A stretch of 64,000 nt of DNA from Labia minor (Eukaryota; Arthropoda; Insecta; Dermaptera; Spongiphoridae): assembly GCA_963082975.1 (NCBI GenBank), contig OY720350.1, positions 3,572,597-3,636,596 on the forward strand, written 5' to 3'. A model generated the notes under the pieces. The model made no database searches. It was given only the letters and a program-made list of their open reading frames with translations, and was not told where the DNA came from. Positions 35,277 to 46,900 of this stretch are shown in pieces (positions within the stretch are counted from its first letter, which is position 1; the number at the start of each line of letters is the position of its first letter). The position numbers were made by a program, and so were the translations under genes.

Positions 35277-35306
<30 letters not shown>
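35277..35306. repeat. (AT)n microsatellite
   Basis: About 15 AT units. Confidence 0.85.
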
Positions 35307-35308
<2 letters not shown>

Positions 35309-35429
35309 ATGTTAATGAATGTATAAAAAGTATGTATAGTAGATAGTAAAGGTAGATTACATAGTTAGTAAGTAGTAAGTTTGATAGGAGGTAAATGAAA
35401 ATCTAATAGAATCAAAATATTAATGGATA

Positions 35430-35720
35430 TGATTGAATGGGGAGGATGATTGGTGACTGGTAGGTTGATTTATCCTTGCACCAGTGGGGCGCAACTGTAC
35501 CATCACTCACTCACTCACTCCATTCGCCCTCCAGTCGACCCTTATGCTCTGCAAAATGAGGGCGGCTGGATGCTAAACGAGGCGTTTTCCACCCCAGAGG
35601 ATTTTATTCATTCGCGTTGTTCCCTTTTATAGATTCTTTGTTTCCCTCGCCGAGTGTGGATGGAGAAGGAGAGAGAAAAGACCACACCACCACACCAGTC
35701 GACCCTTCATTTATTTCGGT
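35430..35720. promoter_or_regulatory. Intron 1 GC-richer island, candidate conserved non-coding element
   Basis: Complex sequence in an AT-rich intron (CCTTGCACCAGTGGGGCGCA near 35472, GAGGCGTTTTCCACCCCAGA near 35579). GTCGACCCTT occurs twice, near 35533 and 35699. A short plus-strand frame has no domain. Confidence 0.3.
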
Positions 35721-36374
35721 GATACAATTATTTTGAAATGAGTTAACATATATAATCTAATAATATGGCAAGTGGACGGACGCGTTACTGTTAGAATACG
35801 AATGGGAAAATGGGGATGGAGGTTTTTATTAATAAATATTCTTGTGTAAATTGTAAGATTTATAAAATTAATGATATATGCATATTTTATATGATTAAAT
35901 GAATAATAAATTGTTTAAAAACAAAAAAAAAAAAACAAAAAACATACAGAATAAAAATAGTATTATTATTATTATTATTATTATTATTTTATGTTTTTGA
36001 ATTTTATTTTAATTATCACTTTTTAATTTTAATGTAACTAGTATACCAAGGTAACTATTTGAAAATTTTAATTCTCTTTTATTTTTCAATTTACACATTT
36101 TCACACAGTTGCTTTTATTGAATAAATACTTCCTAAATTGCTTATATCAACTGGTGCTTATAACGAGAGTTGCTAATATCATGGGTTGCTTACGTCGAGA
36201 ATTCACTGTATATATATATAACTACACACAAAACAAAGAAATATATCTATATATATATATATATATGTAACAGCGCTTCTGATGGTACTTATATACTATA
36301 ATCACGTAGGATGTAATTAGGTAGCTGCCAGCTGTTATTATGCAGGAGCTTATTTCGTAAAATTATTATCCAAG

Positions 36375-36735
36375 GGAATCAAAATTAAAAAATATAAAAC
36401 AATTATTTTCCGAGTTGTAATATTTGAGTATGAGACGTAGATCTTGGAGAAGGAGAGTAGATTTAGAGTATTTGAAAATAGGAATCTTGGCAGTAATATG
36501 GACCAAAGAAAGATTAGGACCCTGACGAAATAGCAGATACTGCATAACATGTATGCATCTTTAAATATGGAATATTAAAAACGAGAAGGTTGCAATGGAT
36601 AAGACACGTGGCTAGAATGGGAGATGAAAGACTGGCGAAAAATAAAATTTTTTTTTTGGGGGGACCGATTGAGAGGGGGGGGGGGAACACGATGTAGTAA
36701 GGGACGTAAGAGAGATGGGAGAATAATATAAATTT
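36375..36735 (+). mobile_element. Non-LTR retrotransposon 3' end, degenerate
   Basis: Pieces include LEFLSMRRRSWR-like text and, near 36568, KTRRLQWIRHVARMGDERLA then KNK, the LINE 'RLRWAGHVARM' block. The G-run 36656-36685 disrupts the rest. Confidence 0.7.
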
Positions 36736-37195
36736 AAAAATTTTTTATAAAATAACGTTTTTCCAATGGACTAAAAAGACTAAAATAATTTTTCTATAAG
36801 CTTGATGGATGAATTGCTTCATATTCAACGAAAAACGTTGGGCGCATTTAGTTTTATTTATTTATAATATATGAACAATCAAGTCAAATTTTTGTAATAA
36901 TAAACATTTTATTAAACACATAAACTGACAAATTTTTTTATCATGCAATAGAATTGATAGTTTAAGAGCTAAGAAATTAATATTTTATTATTGTTCACTC
37001 TAATATACTTATGTTTCAAAATTTAAAAGAATTTTTCAATCAAATCCAAAATGGTTGATTATATATGAAAAAATAGTGTTACTTGTTAATTAAGTGTTTT
37101 AGTGTATTCATCCATAAACTTTGACAAGCTTATAGAAAAATTATTTTATTCTTTTTAGACCATTGGAAAAACGTTATTTTATAAAAAAATTTTAT
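36736..37195. mobile_element. Long-TIR MITE family I, complete copy
   Basis: Inverted terminal repeats of about 85-90 bp: 36736-36825 and 37107-37195, both carrying 'ataaaataacgtttttcca', a 'taaaataatttttctataagctt' block and 'atggatgaat'. The interior matches 8400-8730. No coding frame. Confidence 0.75.
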
Positions 37196-37427
37196 ATTTA
37201 TATTATTTTATTCTTTTTAGAGCAATTTTTATATGATAAATTTATTTAATAACAAGAGAAATAGAAAAGATGAAGTTATACGAAAATTTACACAAATTGA
37301 ATAAAACAAAAAAATATATTAATCTTCTTAAATTGATATTATGCATTTATATTAAGTAAATGTTATTATTGAATAATAATTATTATATTATATTTATAAA
37401 TAAATAATTTTTATTAATATGAGATTT

Positions 37428-37432
<5 letters not shown>

Positions 37433-37460
<28 letters not shown>
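37433..37460. repeat. (AT)n microsatellite
   Basis: About 14 AT units in SHOX intron 1. Confidence 0.85.
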
Positions 37461-37463
<3 letters not shown>

Positions 37464-37852
37464 CTTCATAAAAAAAGGTTATTCTATTGTTTTATGCTAG
37501 AAATGCATTTGCAACCAAAGACATTGAAAACAAGATAATAAATAAAATATTCAGTCACAACATGTCACTAGTATCTTACATAATTTCAAATAATTACTAA
37601 TTAGTGGTAAGTTTAACACTGAGATAGTATCGAATTTTAAAAAAAATTGCCGTTTCGTTCATTAATTATGTAAGAAATCAATTAGAAAAAAAAAGTTAAA
37701 ATTATACTTTCAATTACAGAGAAAGTTTCTTTTTGCCTACTTGTAACACACACAACTCCTAACTAATAATGGCAGAGGGTACACTTTTGTACTATTAGAA
37801 ATTAGAATAAGCGTAATGTTTATATTTACTGAGAAATTAAGAAAGTGCAGAA

Positions 37853-38144
37853 GGCGCCATTGGGTGTGCGGGTAGCGAACCTACCTCACATTCACATGGT
37901 CCTGGGTTTAAGTCCCGGGCCTGGCAAGGAAATTTCCCTAGCTGGGGTCTATGGGACGGAGTCAACCCAGCCTCCGGGAACAACCTTGGGGAAATGCTAC
38001 TTGATAGCGCCTCCGATCAAGAAAATCAAGGTAAGGGTGGAGAGGACCCGTTCTACTGATCATAGGACACCTCCTTATTTATATAACCGACTTGATAGGC
38101 GTTGTCCTTGCGTAGGACGTACAAAGTCAGAGGTTTTTTTTTTT
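37853..38144 (+). mobile_element. tRNA-derived SINE, copy 5, full length with target duplication
   Basis: Complete family sequence with T-run end. Flanks carry TTAAGAAAGT on both sides (near 37836 and 38144), a plausible 10-bp target duplication. Confidence 0.9.
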
Positions 38145-38792
38145 AAGAAAGTTCTTTTTAAGAGGTGGTCCTTCTACTAAAAGTATAATATAATATTCCA
38201 TTCAATTTTAAAAAGACATAATAACATTTACAATTAGTAAATATTAAATAATAAGTAAATAATTGAAGGTTCATTACTTACTATTCATTTAGATAAATCT
38301 AAATTAATTGTAATTGGTATATTATATTTAAAAAATAAAATAATAATTAACGTTTTAATTACAGAAAAGTATATATAGGTGTATATTTAACTTGTTTTGA
38401 AGAGAATCTTTTTCCTTTCCTCTCCTTTTCACTTTAATTCACTCATTCATTCTTTTTCAAACAGTATCACCCTCTCTTCTATTTTTTTTTTCTTACTTTC
38501 ATTAATTAATTGGGTAAATCAACATTTCATAATGTGTGCTTAAAGAAGAAGAAGAAGAAGAAGACAAAATAAATTGAATTATTAGTGTTTGTTTACAATC
38601 TTTCTCCCTCTCTCTCTCTCTCTCTTTCGATGTATATGTAACCATATATAGGAGATATTCTTTTATTCTTCTCGTTGGCTTTTATGTTTTGGGGTTCGGA
38701 TGATTAATGATCGTTCTTTTGACGACGAATTTCAATCATCGATCATTTATAAATTAATAGGGCATTTAATTTTACATTTTGTTTCACTAAAG

Positions 38793-39366
38793 AAAAACTA
38801 ATGATACTGATATTAGATAGATAGATATTAATGAAGATATATAGAAAAATATTTTCCTTATTAACGAATTATCTTAGAGAGAATACGATTGATAGTATGT
38901 ACAAGAATATGTGTAGATAGTTAGCTAAATGTATAAAGATCAAGGTAATTGTTTTCATGGATTTGGATGAAACTTTGCCAAAGGATTCCTTTTTTAATTC
39001 CGAAGAAACTTTCCTTATAGTATAATTCTCGGTCTTTTCTAAATGTTATTAAAAATTTGCATATAAATCCATTTACCATGCTTTATTTATTTGACCAGAA
39101 GAGGGTTCCACTTTTTTTTTTTTAAATTCAGTTTGTATTGCTGAAAATTAAAAAAAAATTATTAATTAAATAATTCTTCTATATTTAAACCGAACTGAAA
39201 AAACCAAAAATTAGTGAATAAATGAATAATTAGTGAATAGGTCAATAAAACATTATTCATAATCTAGTTTATCTGTCAAATTTTAATAATTTTTATTTCG
39301 TAAACTAGAAGATCGACAAATAATGTATAAGGAAAATTTCTTTGGAATTAAAAAAGGAATCCACTG
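38793..39366 (+). repeat. Direct segmental duplication, copy B
   Basis: See 34303-34877: same order, same orientation, only scattered substitutions. The FB element within continues intact to about 39412. Confidence 0.8.
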
Positions 39367-39412
39367 GCAAAGTTTCATCCAAATCCTTGAAACTTCCCGT
39401 TTTGTCAACAAT
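38945..39412. repeat. FB fold-back family copy
   Basis: Left arm 'aattgttttcatggatttggatgaaac', centre TTAATTAAATAATTC, right arm 'ggcaaagtttcatccaaatccttgaaac'. The arms pair imperfectly. Confidence 0.65.
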
Positions 39413-40262
39413 TACCTTACCTTACATTATTAATAATATTATATATATTTTAAATAAAATAAAGACTTTTATTTTACAAAAATGAAATAATATTTATCCC
39501 TCGATAAAATAAAATCTACCTATATGCTTAGGTTTAATCTTTTAAATAAAAAAAAAAATCCTTTCTTAAATGTATATAAATACTGTTTTATATAAAAATA
39601 TTAGAGAAGTTGGTAGTTGTTTTCATTAAATAATTTATCATTTTAATTTATATCCATCGAGTTAACTGAAAGGAAGGGAGAGAGAGTTGAAATAAATTTA
39701 CTACAATCGTCATTTATGAATTTTTTTCCCGAAATAAAAAAAAAAAAATGAGAAGAAAAAAAAAACTGACTGCCAAAATATATGCTTTTATTAAAAATTA
39801 TAACACCACCACTACCAACCATACCACCATTGGTCTGAAAAAAAAATGAAGAAGAAGAAGAAGAAGAGATGAGATTAAAAAAACATAAATTCTTTGCCAG
39901 GAGGCAAACCCTTCTTACTTGTTAGTTTAGCCAAAAGATAGAAAGAGAGAGAGAGAGGTAGTTTAACCCTCATTCTTCTTTTGTGATAAAATGAACATGA
40001 TAAATTATGGTCTCATTAAAAAAAAAAAAAAAAAAAGTTTTATGAAAGTGATATAGAGGGTAAAAGTATGATCATCTCTCTCGTTCTTTTGCTCACTCCA
40101 GGGAATTGAGTACCTACAATTAAAACAACACAAAAAAAAAAAAAAAATTAATGCTATTTTCAATAGAATTAAATCAAAATAATATTTATTTTCATTTTTA
40201 ATGAGAATCCTTAAAGATTAGAGATTAAGCATTAAGATAAAATAAAAACTAATGCAATTTTT
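39413..40262. other. Low-complexity intron 1 DNA
   Basis: A-rich runs, GAA and GA microsatellites (39850-39868, 39945-39957) and an (A)18 near 40020. Nothing gene-like. Confidence 0.5.
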
Positions 40263-40264
40263 TT

Positions 40265-40812
40265 ACTATCTCGCCAGTGATAAATAATATTGCGATCACG
40301 AAAATTTTCGATGTTGAGATTTTGATGTTTTATATATGTTTTGAAGGTTCCTGAATCATTTTCACTAAGGTTGAGAAAAATGTTTGTCTCTGTGAGTAAA
40401 TATGTAGACAAGATTACGCAAAAAAACGGTTTGAGTTAGAATCATGAAATTTGGTATACGGGAATTATTCAAAATTCGTAGTTTTCTATCCACTTTTGAG
40501 AAATGTAGCTCAACCGAAAAAGGGTCATTAACTACAAAGTTTTGATTTTTTTCCTCTAAAGTGACCGTAAAAATAAAGAAATACGGTATGTTTGATAGTT
40601 TTTCATAAGATTAATAATTGTATAAAACTGCTATATATAGAATTTCAGCTTGATTGAATCGCTAAAAGTACCGGAATTCATTTTTTTAATTTTTTGACTG
40701 CCAATCACGCGCCAGCACGTGACGTGGAGTCATCAACAAAGAGCCAAACATGCTCTTGATCATCCAATTCAAATTTGCGAGATAGAGAGACGAGTGGAGA
40801 CACTCCAGATTT
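40265..40812 (+). mobile_element. DINE-like element in SHOX intron 1
   Basis: From actatctcgccagtgataa to GAGTGGAGACACTCCAG with the sub-terminal gcgagatag just before. The microsatellite site holds only TCTCTGTGAG, so this copy lost or never expanded the repeat. Confidence 0.7.
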
Positions 40813-41027
40813 TTTTGCTTTGTTTATTGGCATCCAAGTATACGAGGGTGGGGTGAAAAGTTTCCGGCCTGACCAAGAAAAACGATGTTTTTAGATTTTT
40901 TTTTTTTGCTTTATTTTTCAACATTCAAGATAGCTGAGACAATTCATTTGTATTCATGATAATTTTTACAGGGGGAAAAAATTTAATTTTCATCGTTTAT
41001 TATCCCTTGAATTAGAGTATTTAATAA

Positions 41028-41350
41028 TATAGTACCTGGAACACCGAGCTACCGTTCGATCCTTTAACAAATTTATACCATTATTATTAAAGCTTTGGTG
41101 GTTGTTTTTATTTATAACGGAATTTTGTAAATTAAACCACATATTGATATTTGTTATTGTAAATTTATTCAAAAAATACAAACATATACACAACGTTTCG
41201 ATTGCTGCTTCTGCAATCGTTATCAAGCGACCGCACCAGGTACATCTCACTCTTAGGCAAGCTCTGAGTCCATGTTTTGACTTTAATGGGTTATGATACC
41301 AGAAGGCGCTGCAGGCACCCAATTTGTAACTCTGAAGACGCTCACGAGGC
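41028..41350 (-). mobile_element. Penelope-like element tail with degenerate hammerhead-like core
   Basis: On the minus strand, CTTGATAA (about 41220-41227) precedes a perfect 7-bp stem CGATTGC/GCAATCG with a 7-nt loop, followed by GAAACGTT at about 41192-41201. It then runs into 'tttgaataaatttacaataac' and 'ccaccaaagcttt' tails found elsewhere. The order is that of a hammerhead core next to the terminal repeat of a Penelope-like element. The end at 41028-41065 is a family H terminus. The two ORFs here are not recognised proteins. Confidence 0.45.
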
Positions 41351-41459
41351 CGCACTACTGTAGAAGATAAAATTTGAATTTATTTTCTTGGACTTGTAAA
41401 ATCATCCCCCAGTTGTGTGTCCATGTGTGTTGATGTGTGTCATTGTCCCCTCGCCACAG

Positions 41460-41516
41460 GCTACATCGTGCATAAAAATTCGAAATCCGAAGGCAGCAAT
41501 TGCAAACATGCCTACA
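41460..41516 (+). other. Exon-like 57-bp segment, unassigned
   Basis: A pyrimidine-rich acceptor (ttgtcccctcgccacag) precedes 57 open bases followed by a strong donor (ACA|GTAAGTA). Two of three frames are open. It is on the strand opposite SHOX, inside its intron 1. A second acceptor-like site (ttatcatttctcag, ending 41909) lies downstream. No protein family is recognised, and it could belong to a mobile element. Confidence 0.2.
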
Positions 41517-42054
41517 GTAAGTAAAATTTTATTATATAAATTATTTTATATTAATATTAAATTTATTAATATATTATTAAATATTTTATTTATTTACAAA
41601 ATTTTACATATTTGCCATATTAAATATTATTATTTATATTTACATTAATATTCAGTATTACTGAATTATGTACATATAAAATAAAATATTTGAATATATT
41701 ATTAATATATGTTGTCTATTGAAAATGAACGAGTTTCTTTCTATTTTAACTATTCTTCTATTTCCTCGTATACCTGATCCAAGACAATAGGCTAAGTTTT
41801 TATTAAACAGACCATATTTATAACCTGTAGATCAACCCATGTACTTAAAATTCGATATTCCAAACATATCTATTAAACTATTTTAAAATTATTTGTTATC
41901 ATTTCTCAGATGGATTAATCATGAAAACAGCGATTTTACAACAAGCGAGAAGAAAAAGTTAAACCGTGGAGTGATACCTCAGAAAGTAACCCAAGATAAT
42001 ATGTTTTGTGTATTTAATAAAACTATTTTCAAAGGTGTAAATTTATACGTCTCA

Positions 42055-42770
42055 CAATATATGAATAAATAATATGTAAATAAGATATGTTTAATAGTGA
42101 GATCACCATATAATTTGTAAACATAATTTTATAATTTTTATTAATTTTCAAATAAATATGATGTATTATGTATTATATATTATCTATCACTTAGACATTA
42201 CTATTTTCATCTAGCTGTATAAATTCCATAATAACAATTCAAAAATTGTAAAATTTTTGCACAAGCGAAAAAACAAAATGTTAAAAAGATATGTTTAATA
42301 GTGAGATCACCACATTATTTGTAAATATAATTTTATAATTTTTATTAATTTTAGAACAAATATTATGTATTATGTATTATATATTATCTATTACTCTTAG
42401 AACATTACTATATCCATCTAGCTGTATAAATTCAATAATAACAATTCAAAAATTGTCAAATTTTTGCACAAGCGAAAAAACAAAATGTTAAAAAGATATG
42501 TTTAATAGTGAGATCACCACATTATTTGTAAATATAATTTTATAATTTTTATTAATTTTAGAACAAATATTATGTATTATGTATTATATATTATCTATTA
42601 CTCTTAGAACATTACTATATCAATCTAGCTGTATAAATTCAATAATAACAATTCAAAAATTGTCAAATTTTTGCACAAGCGAAAAAACAAAATGTTAAAA
42701 AGATATGTTTAATAGTGAGATCACCACATTATTTGTAAATATAATTTTATAATTTTTATTAATTTTCAAA
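42055..42770 (+). repeat. Tandem array of ~207-bp units
   Basis: The landmark gatatgtttaatagtgagat recurs at 42083, 42288, 42495 and 42702, giving periods of 205, 207 and 207. Units also share 'tttttgcacaagcgaaaaaac' and 'catctagctgtataaatt'. About 3.5 units; the later ones are the most alike. Confidence 0.9.
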
Positions 42771-42844
42771 TATATATTGTTTATATTCATAAAAAATTAT
42801 TCGTTTCTTTTAGATATGTTAATTACATAAAAAGATTGTAGAAA

Positions 42845-42940
42845 ATTTTCAGTTAATGAAAAATTATTTATTTGGAAATTAAACTAATATTTATCTCCAA
42901 ATAGATAATTTTTCATTTAACAGAAAATTTTCCACAATTT
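42845..42940. repeat. Small inverted repeat
   Basis: 'ttttcagttaatgaaaaatt' and 'atttttcatttaacagaaaa' face each other across about 45 bp. The same arms occur at 1432-1555. Confidence 0.6.
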
Positions 42941-42961
42941 TTTAATTCCCGGAATTCCCGA

Positions 42962-42962
<1 letters not shown>

Positions 42963-42994
<32 letters not shown>
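42963..42994 (+). repeat. (A)32 homopolymer
   Basis: Uninterrupted A run of 32, followed by a short CACACA stretch. Confidence 0.9.
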
Positions 42995-42996
<2 letters not shown>

Positions 42997-43550
42997 CACA
43001 CAGACACACACACACAAGCACGCTTTTTTATAGCGTTTTTTATAAAATTAGTATATGGGTTATGATACCAGGTGGCGCGATGTGCTAAAACTTTGCTTCA
43101 AAATTTAACCCGGAGTGGGGACATCTTAAAGATAGTCTGTGGACCGCACTGTTCGAGCGTCCAGTGACAAGTGACCAATGATCATTAATATAAGACCAAA
43201 GTCACCAACCAGATGGCGCTCTGAACGTGCTTACAATTTCAAAATTACAGGAGAAAAAATAATTATTCTTAAACAATTAAATTAAAAATTATAAACAAAA
43301 CGTGAACAACAATTATTTTATGAATAAAATGAGTTCTTTAATTTTACATTATTTATTATATTAATATTAAATTAAGCAAGAGATATTGGCGGGAAGCAGG
43401 CCAGTTGTATTTGGCGCGAATTCAAACCAGTGTTGCCAAAAGATGATTCTCAACAATTGGAAAGTGATGAAATATAATTATCTAAATAATAAAGTCTCTA
43501 AGTCCTACAAAATAATAAAAATGATGATTAATAAATAATTTTAATAATTT

Positions 43551-44719
43551 TCAATTCACAAGATCCCAAATTTGATTTATTAAGAGGCCTTTGTCTTTGT
43601 TCATATTATTCTTATTTTTCATCAATTCCAGGCTCTCTTTAATCTTTCTTTTCCAATAATTCTGTTCAATGTGTAGAATTTTAGTTGAATCAAACTCTAC
43701 CACATGACCAGTAGTCAACACATGCTCAGCAATAGCGGATTGATTGCAATTTTTTAACCTTATTGCTCTGCTATGTTCATTGATCCTGGTTGATACTTTT
43801 CTGCCTGTTTCACCAATATAAACCAACCCACACTCACACGGCACTTCATATACGCCTGCATTCTCCAATTTAATATGGTCCTTTAGTCTTGTTGTGAGAG
43901 AAGACATCTTTAAAAGAGGTTTGAATACAACTCTGAGGCCACACTGTTTTAATACATGGCTTATTCTGTCCGTAGTCCCTCTAATGTACGGCAGAGTAAT
44001 CAAACCTGTGTATTCAATGGATGGTTCCGATCGCAATCGTTTAGTGCCATTAAAAATGCTTTCTATCTTTCTTTTCGAGAAACCATTCAGTAAGAGAGTG
44101 GATTTCAACCGATTCTCCTCTAACGTAAGGTTACTTGGGGAGCATATTCTAAGAGCCCTTTGATGTAAAGTTTTTACTATGCCTGAAATTTGTGCGGGAT
44201 GATGATGTGAACTGGCATGCAAATATCGGTTCGTATGTGTAGATTTTCTGTAAATATCGTAAGAAAGATTAGTTAGGTTTCTTGTGATTAAAACATCTAG
44301 GAAGGGGAGGGTTTTGTTTGATTCTCTCTCGATGGTGAGTTTAATATTGGAATGGATCGTGTTGGTGTGGGCCGTAAACTCAGTCAGGCTTTTATTACCA
44401 TGTGGCCATATGATTAGTATATCATCCACATATCTGAGCCACAACTTAGGTTTCAATGGGAATCCCTGGAGAACTCTTTTTTCAAAATCCTCCATAAAGA
44501 TATTCGCAAATACCGGAGACAATGGTGAGCCCATGGCAGTACCATCTGTCTGTTGGTAAAAGCTACCATCAAAAACAAAGTAAGTCGCTCTTTGACAGAA
44601 TTCAATTAGACCTAGGATATTAGAGGGGATGCCTTTTTCTTTTAAAATGGAAATTGTGTTGTGGATAGGTACGTTAGTGAACAGGGATTCAACATCCAAG
44701 CTCGCTAAGATGTCGTTAT
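43551..44719 (-). CDS. Penelope-like retroelement ORF: reverse transcriptase plus GIY-YIG endonuclease, 5'-truncated
   Basis: An open frame of about 380 codons with no stop or shift. At its start it has the RT motif LDVESLFTNVP; then QTDGTAMGSPLSPVFANIF (about residues 50-68) and YVDD at 90-93, the RT catalytic motif C. The C-terminal third has GVYEVPCECGLVYIGETG (about 282-299), the paired GVY and YIG motifs of the GIY-YIG nuclease that marks canonical Penelope-like elements, with a CxC pair between them. The frame continues upstream for a few codons (NDILAS) and is then cut at about 44716 by family H sequence. The N-terminal half of the RT is missing, so it is a dead copy, although the retained frame looks recent. 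It lies in SHOX intron 1 on the same strand. Plus-strand ORFs across it are shadows. Confidence 0.93.
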
Positions 44720-45425
44720 TATTATAAACTTTAAAAATTTTACAATTTTTTAATTATTTATTACAATTGTTAAATGAGTATTCTAAAAATGTTTCCTAGA
44801 AGTGTACAAATTAATTAAAATAACTTGATTTTCATTTCAAGATGAAAAATAATTTTATTCAAATTTACTTGATAAAATATTTGATCGTATATTATATATT
44901 ATTATATGTTGTTATAATTAGATGGCTTCAGGTTTATATTTTCTAAGTAGCATTAGCTTCGACCAAGGAGTACTTCTGCTAAGAATATAAATTCTGAAAT
45001 TATATTGACACCTGTACTTGTCTATATTTTGATTAAGAAAGGAGGTTATATTTTTGTTCTTTTTAATTATAATAATCAAACATCATTTATATATATTATT
45101 TATTATTTAATCTAAAAAACATTTTAATTAATATAATATAATTTATTTAATAAATATTATTAGAACAAATTTATTCGACAATTTATTTGAAATTCCTTCC
45201 TTTATAATTGTTCATATGTATTATATGTTGCTACGTTCATGAATATTTTTTTGTTTTTTTTTGGTGGGGGAGTGATAAATATATTCCGTAATTTTATTCT
45301 AAAATATTATTAAAATATATATTTTTAATTTTATTTCTAAATTAAATAAAAAATCTTAAAATATTTTAATTTCAAAAAAATTCTTAGAGCGGTTTAATAT
45401 CTCAAAAATATACAAATATATATAT
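44716..45425 (-). repeat. Interspersed repeat family H, long copy
   Basis: Inverted relative of 3050-3960: 'gcattagcttcgaccaagga', 'gacacctgtacttgtctata', 'ggaggttata' and 'gagcggtttaatatct' all match in order. It abuts the truncated Penelope-like ORF. Confidence 0.65.
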
Positions 45426-45770
45426 ATATATAAATATATAAATACAATTTTTGTTAGTATAATAAGATGAGATTGTATTAATAACTGAAAGATTGAAATT
45501 AATATTGAATTGCAATTGCATTTAGGTAGGTAAGAAAGAGATGGATTGCAAAGGGGAAGAAATTCTACCTAAATATAGATGTAGTCAGTAGAATCAGGTG
45601 AGTAGGACAGGAGGGTTGTAATCTTTTAGGGTCAGGTCCACAGATGAATCAATCAACAACAACAACATTATCTTAGAAATTTCTAATTTTTTCAATCTTT
45701 TAGAAATTAAAACATACACTGTAATGTCGTAACTTATTATTTAATATTAATTAATTTATAAAAAAAAACA

Positions 45771-46055
45771 AAAAAAAAACCTCTGACTTTTGTACGTCCT
45801 ACGCAAGGACAACCCCTATCAAGCCGGTTCTATCAATGAGGTGTCCTATGATCCGTAGAACGGGTCCTCTCCACCTTTACCTTGATTTTCTTGATCGGAG
45901 GCGCTATCCAGTAGCTTTTCCCCAAGGTTATTCCCGGAGGCTGGGTTTACTCCGTCCCATAGACCCAGCTAGGGAAACCTTGCCAGGTCCGGGAATTGAA
46001 CCCGGGATCCATGTGAACGTGAGGCAGGTTCGCTACTCGCACACCCAATGGCGCC
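45771..46055 (-). mobile_element. tRNA-derived SINE, copy 6, full length
   Basis: Reverse-complement family copy from the A-run (T tail) through CCTCTGACTTTTGTACGTCC to GGCGCC. The B box has small changes (GGGTTCAATTCCCGG). Confidence 0.88.
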
Positions 46056-46419
46056 TTCTTTAATATCCATCCATTTAATCTATTAATTATTGGTGTACAT
46101 AACTCCAAAATTTTATTATATTAATATTTATTAAAGATAATCAAATTATTAATATAAATAAAGGAGAAATTGTGATTTCAGTTATGTTAGTTCAAAGGTG
46201 TATTTAATCATTATATGACAATTATAAATACACTAGCGCCATCAATGAACTAACAAAATAACTAATAACCAACTGGTAGATCACACGCCACTTGAATACC
46301 AAAATTTTTTCAATTTTTAAAAATTTTGGATAAAATGTTTTGAAAAAGATTGTTTCGATGTGCCTTGTTACACATTAATAATGAACAAAGTGTATATATA
46401 TATTTAAAAGGATAGCTAG

Positions 46420-46900
46420 AGAGAGAGGGGTTAGATTTGAATATCTTGGGGGGGGGGGGGATATTGAGTTGGTGGAGTGGAGTGGAGGGGCTCGAGAACA
46501 TATTTAACGTAATGGACGGCTTAGGCAAGAGGTGGCACGTCTTCGCGCCCCATACAATCTCAGATTAATTTAATTCCATTACCGTAATGAAGATACAAAA
46601 TAGAATTTGGTTTTATGCGGCGTAGGAGAGGAGGGAGAGAGGGAGTGGGTGGGAGGGGAGAGGTACCGGGTGGACGCACGCGCTCTTAACTTGGAGGGCG
46701 GGGTTTCTCGTAACCCCCCTGTACCAGTTGTGCATGGGGCGTTATATAAATGAATGCATGCTACTGCTGCTGGTGGTGGTGGTGGGAGGTTAAAACTTGT
46801 GCCAAAAGAAAATTCTTTTCCAAGGTGGTTGGTTGTAGATTTCATTTGAAACTGTTGTCTGTCTGTCTGTCTGTCTTTCCATTTAAAAAACAAACCAAAA
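46420..46900. promoter_or_regulatory. Intron 1 GC-richer island
   Basis: G-rich and complex block (GGACGGCTTAGGCAAGAGGT near 46513, GGGTGGACGCACGCGCTCTT near 46667, CCCCCTGTACCAGTTGTGCA near 46716), ending in CTGTCTGTCTGTC. A 104-codon minus-strand frame has no domain. Possible conserved non-coding element or degraded mobile DNA. Confidence 0.3.

Noticed and set aside
42055-42770. CRISPR-like array
   Set aside because: Units are 207 bp and repeat as a whole without short repeats and unique spacers; the setting is eukaryotic.
44716-44740. Extension of the Penelope-like ORF further upstream
   Set aside because: Beyond about 44716 the sequence belongs to repeat family H; the few extra open codons come from AT-rich microhomology.
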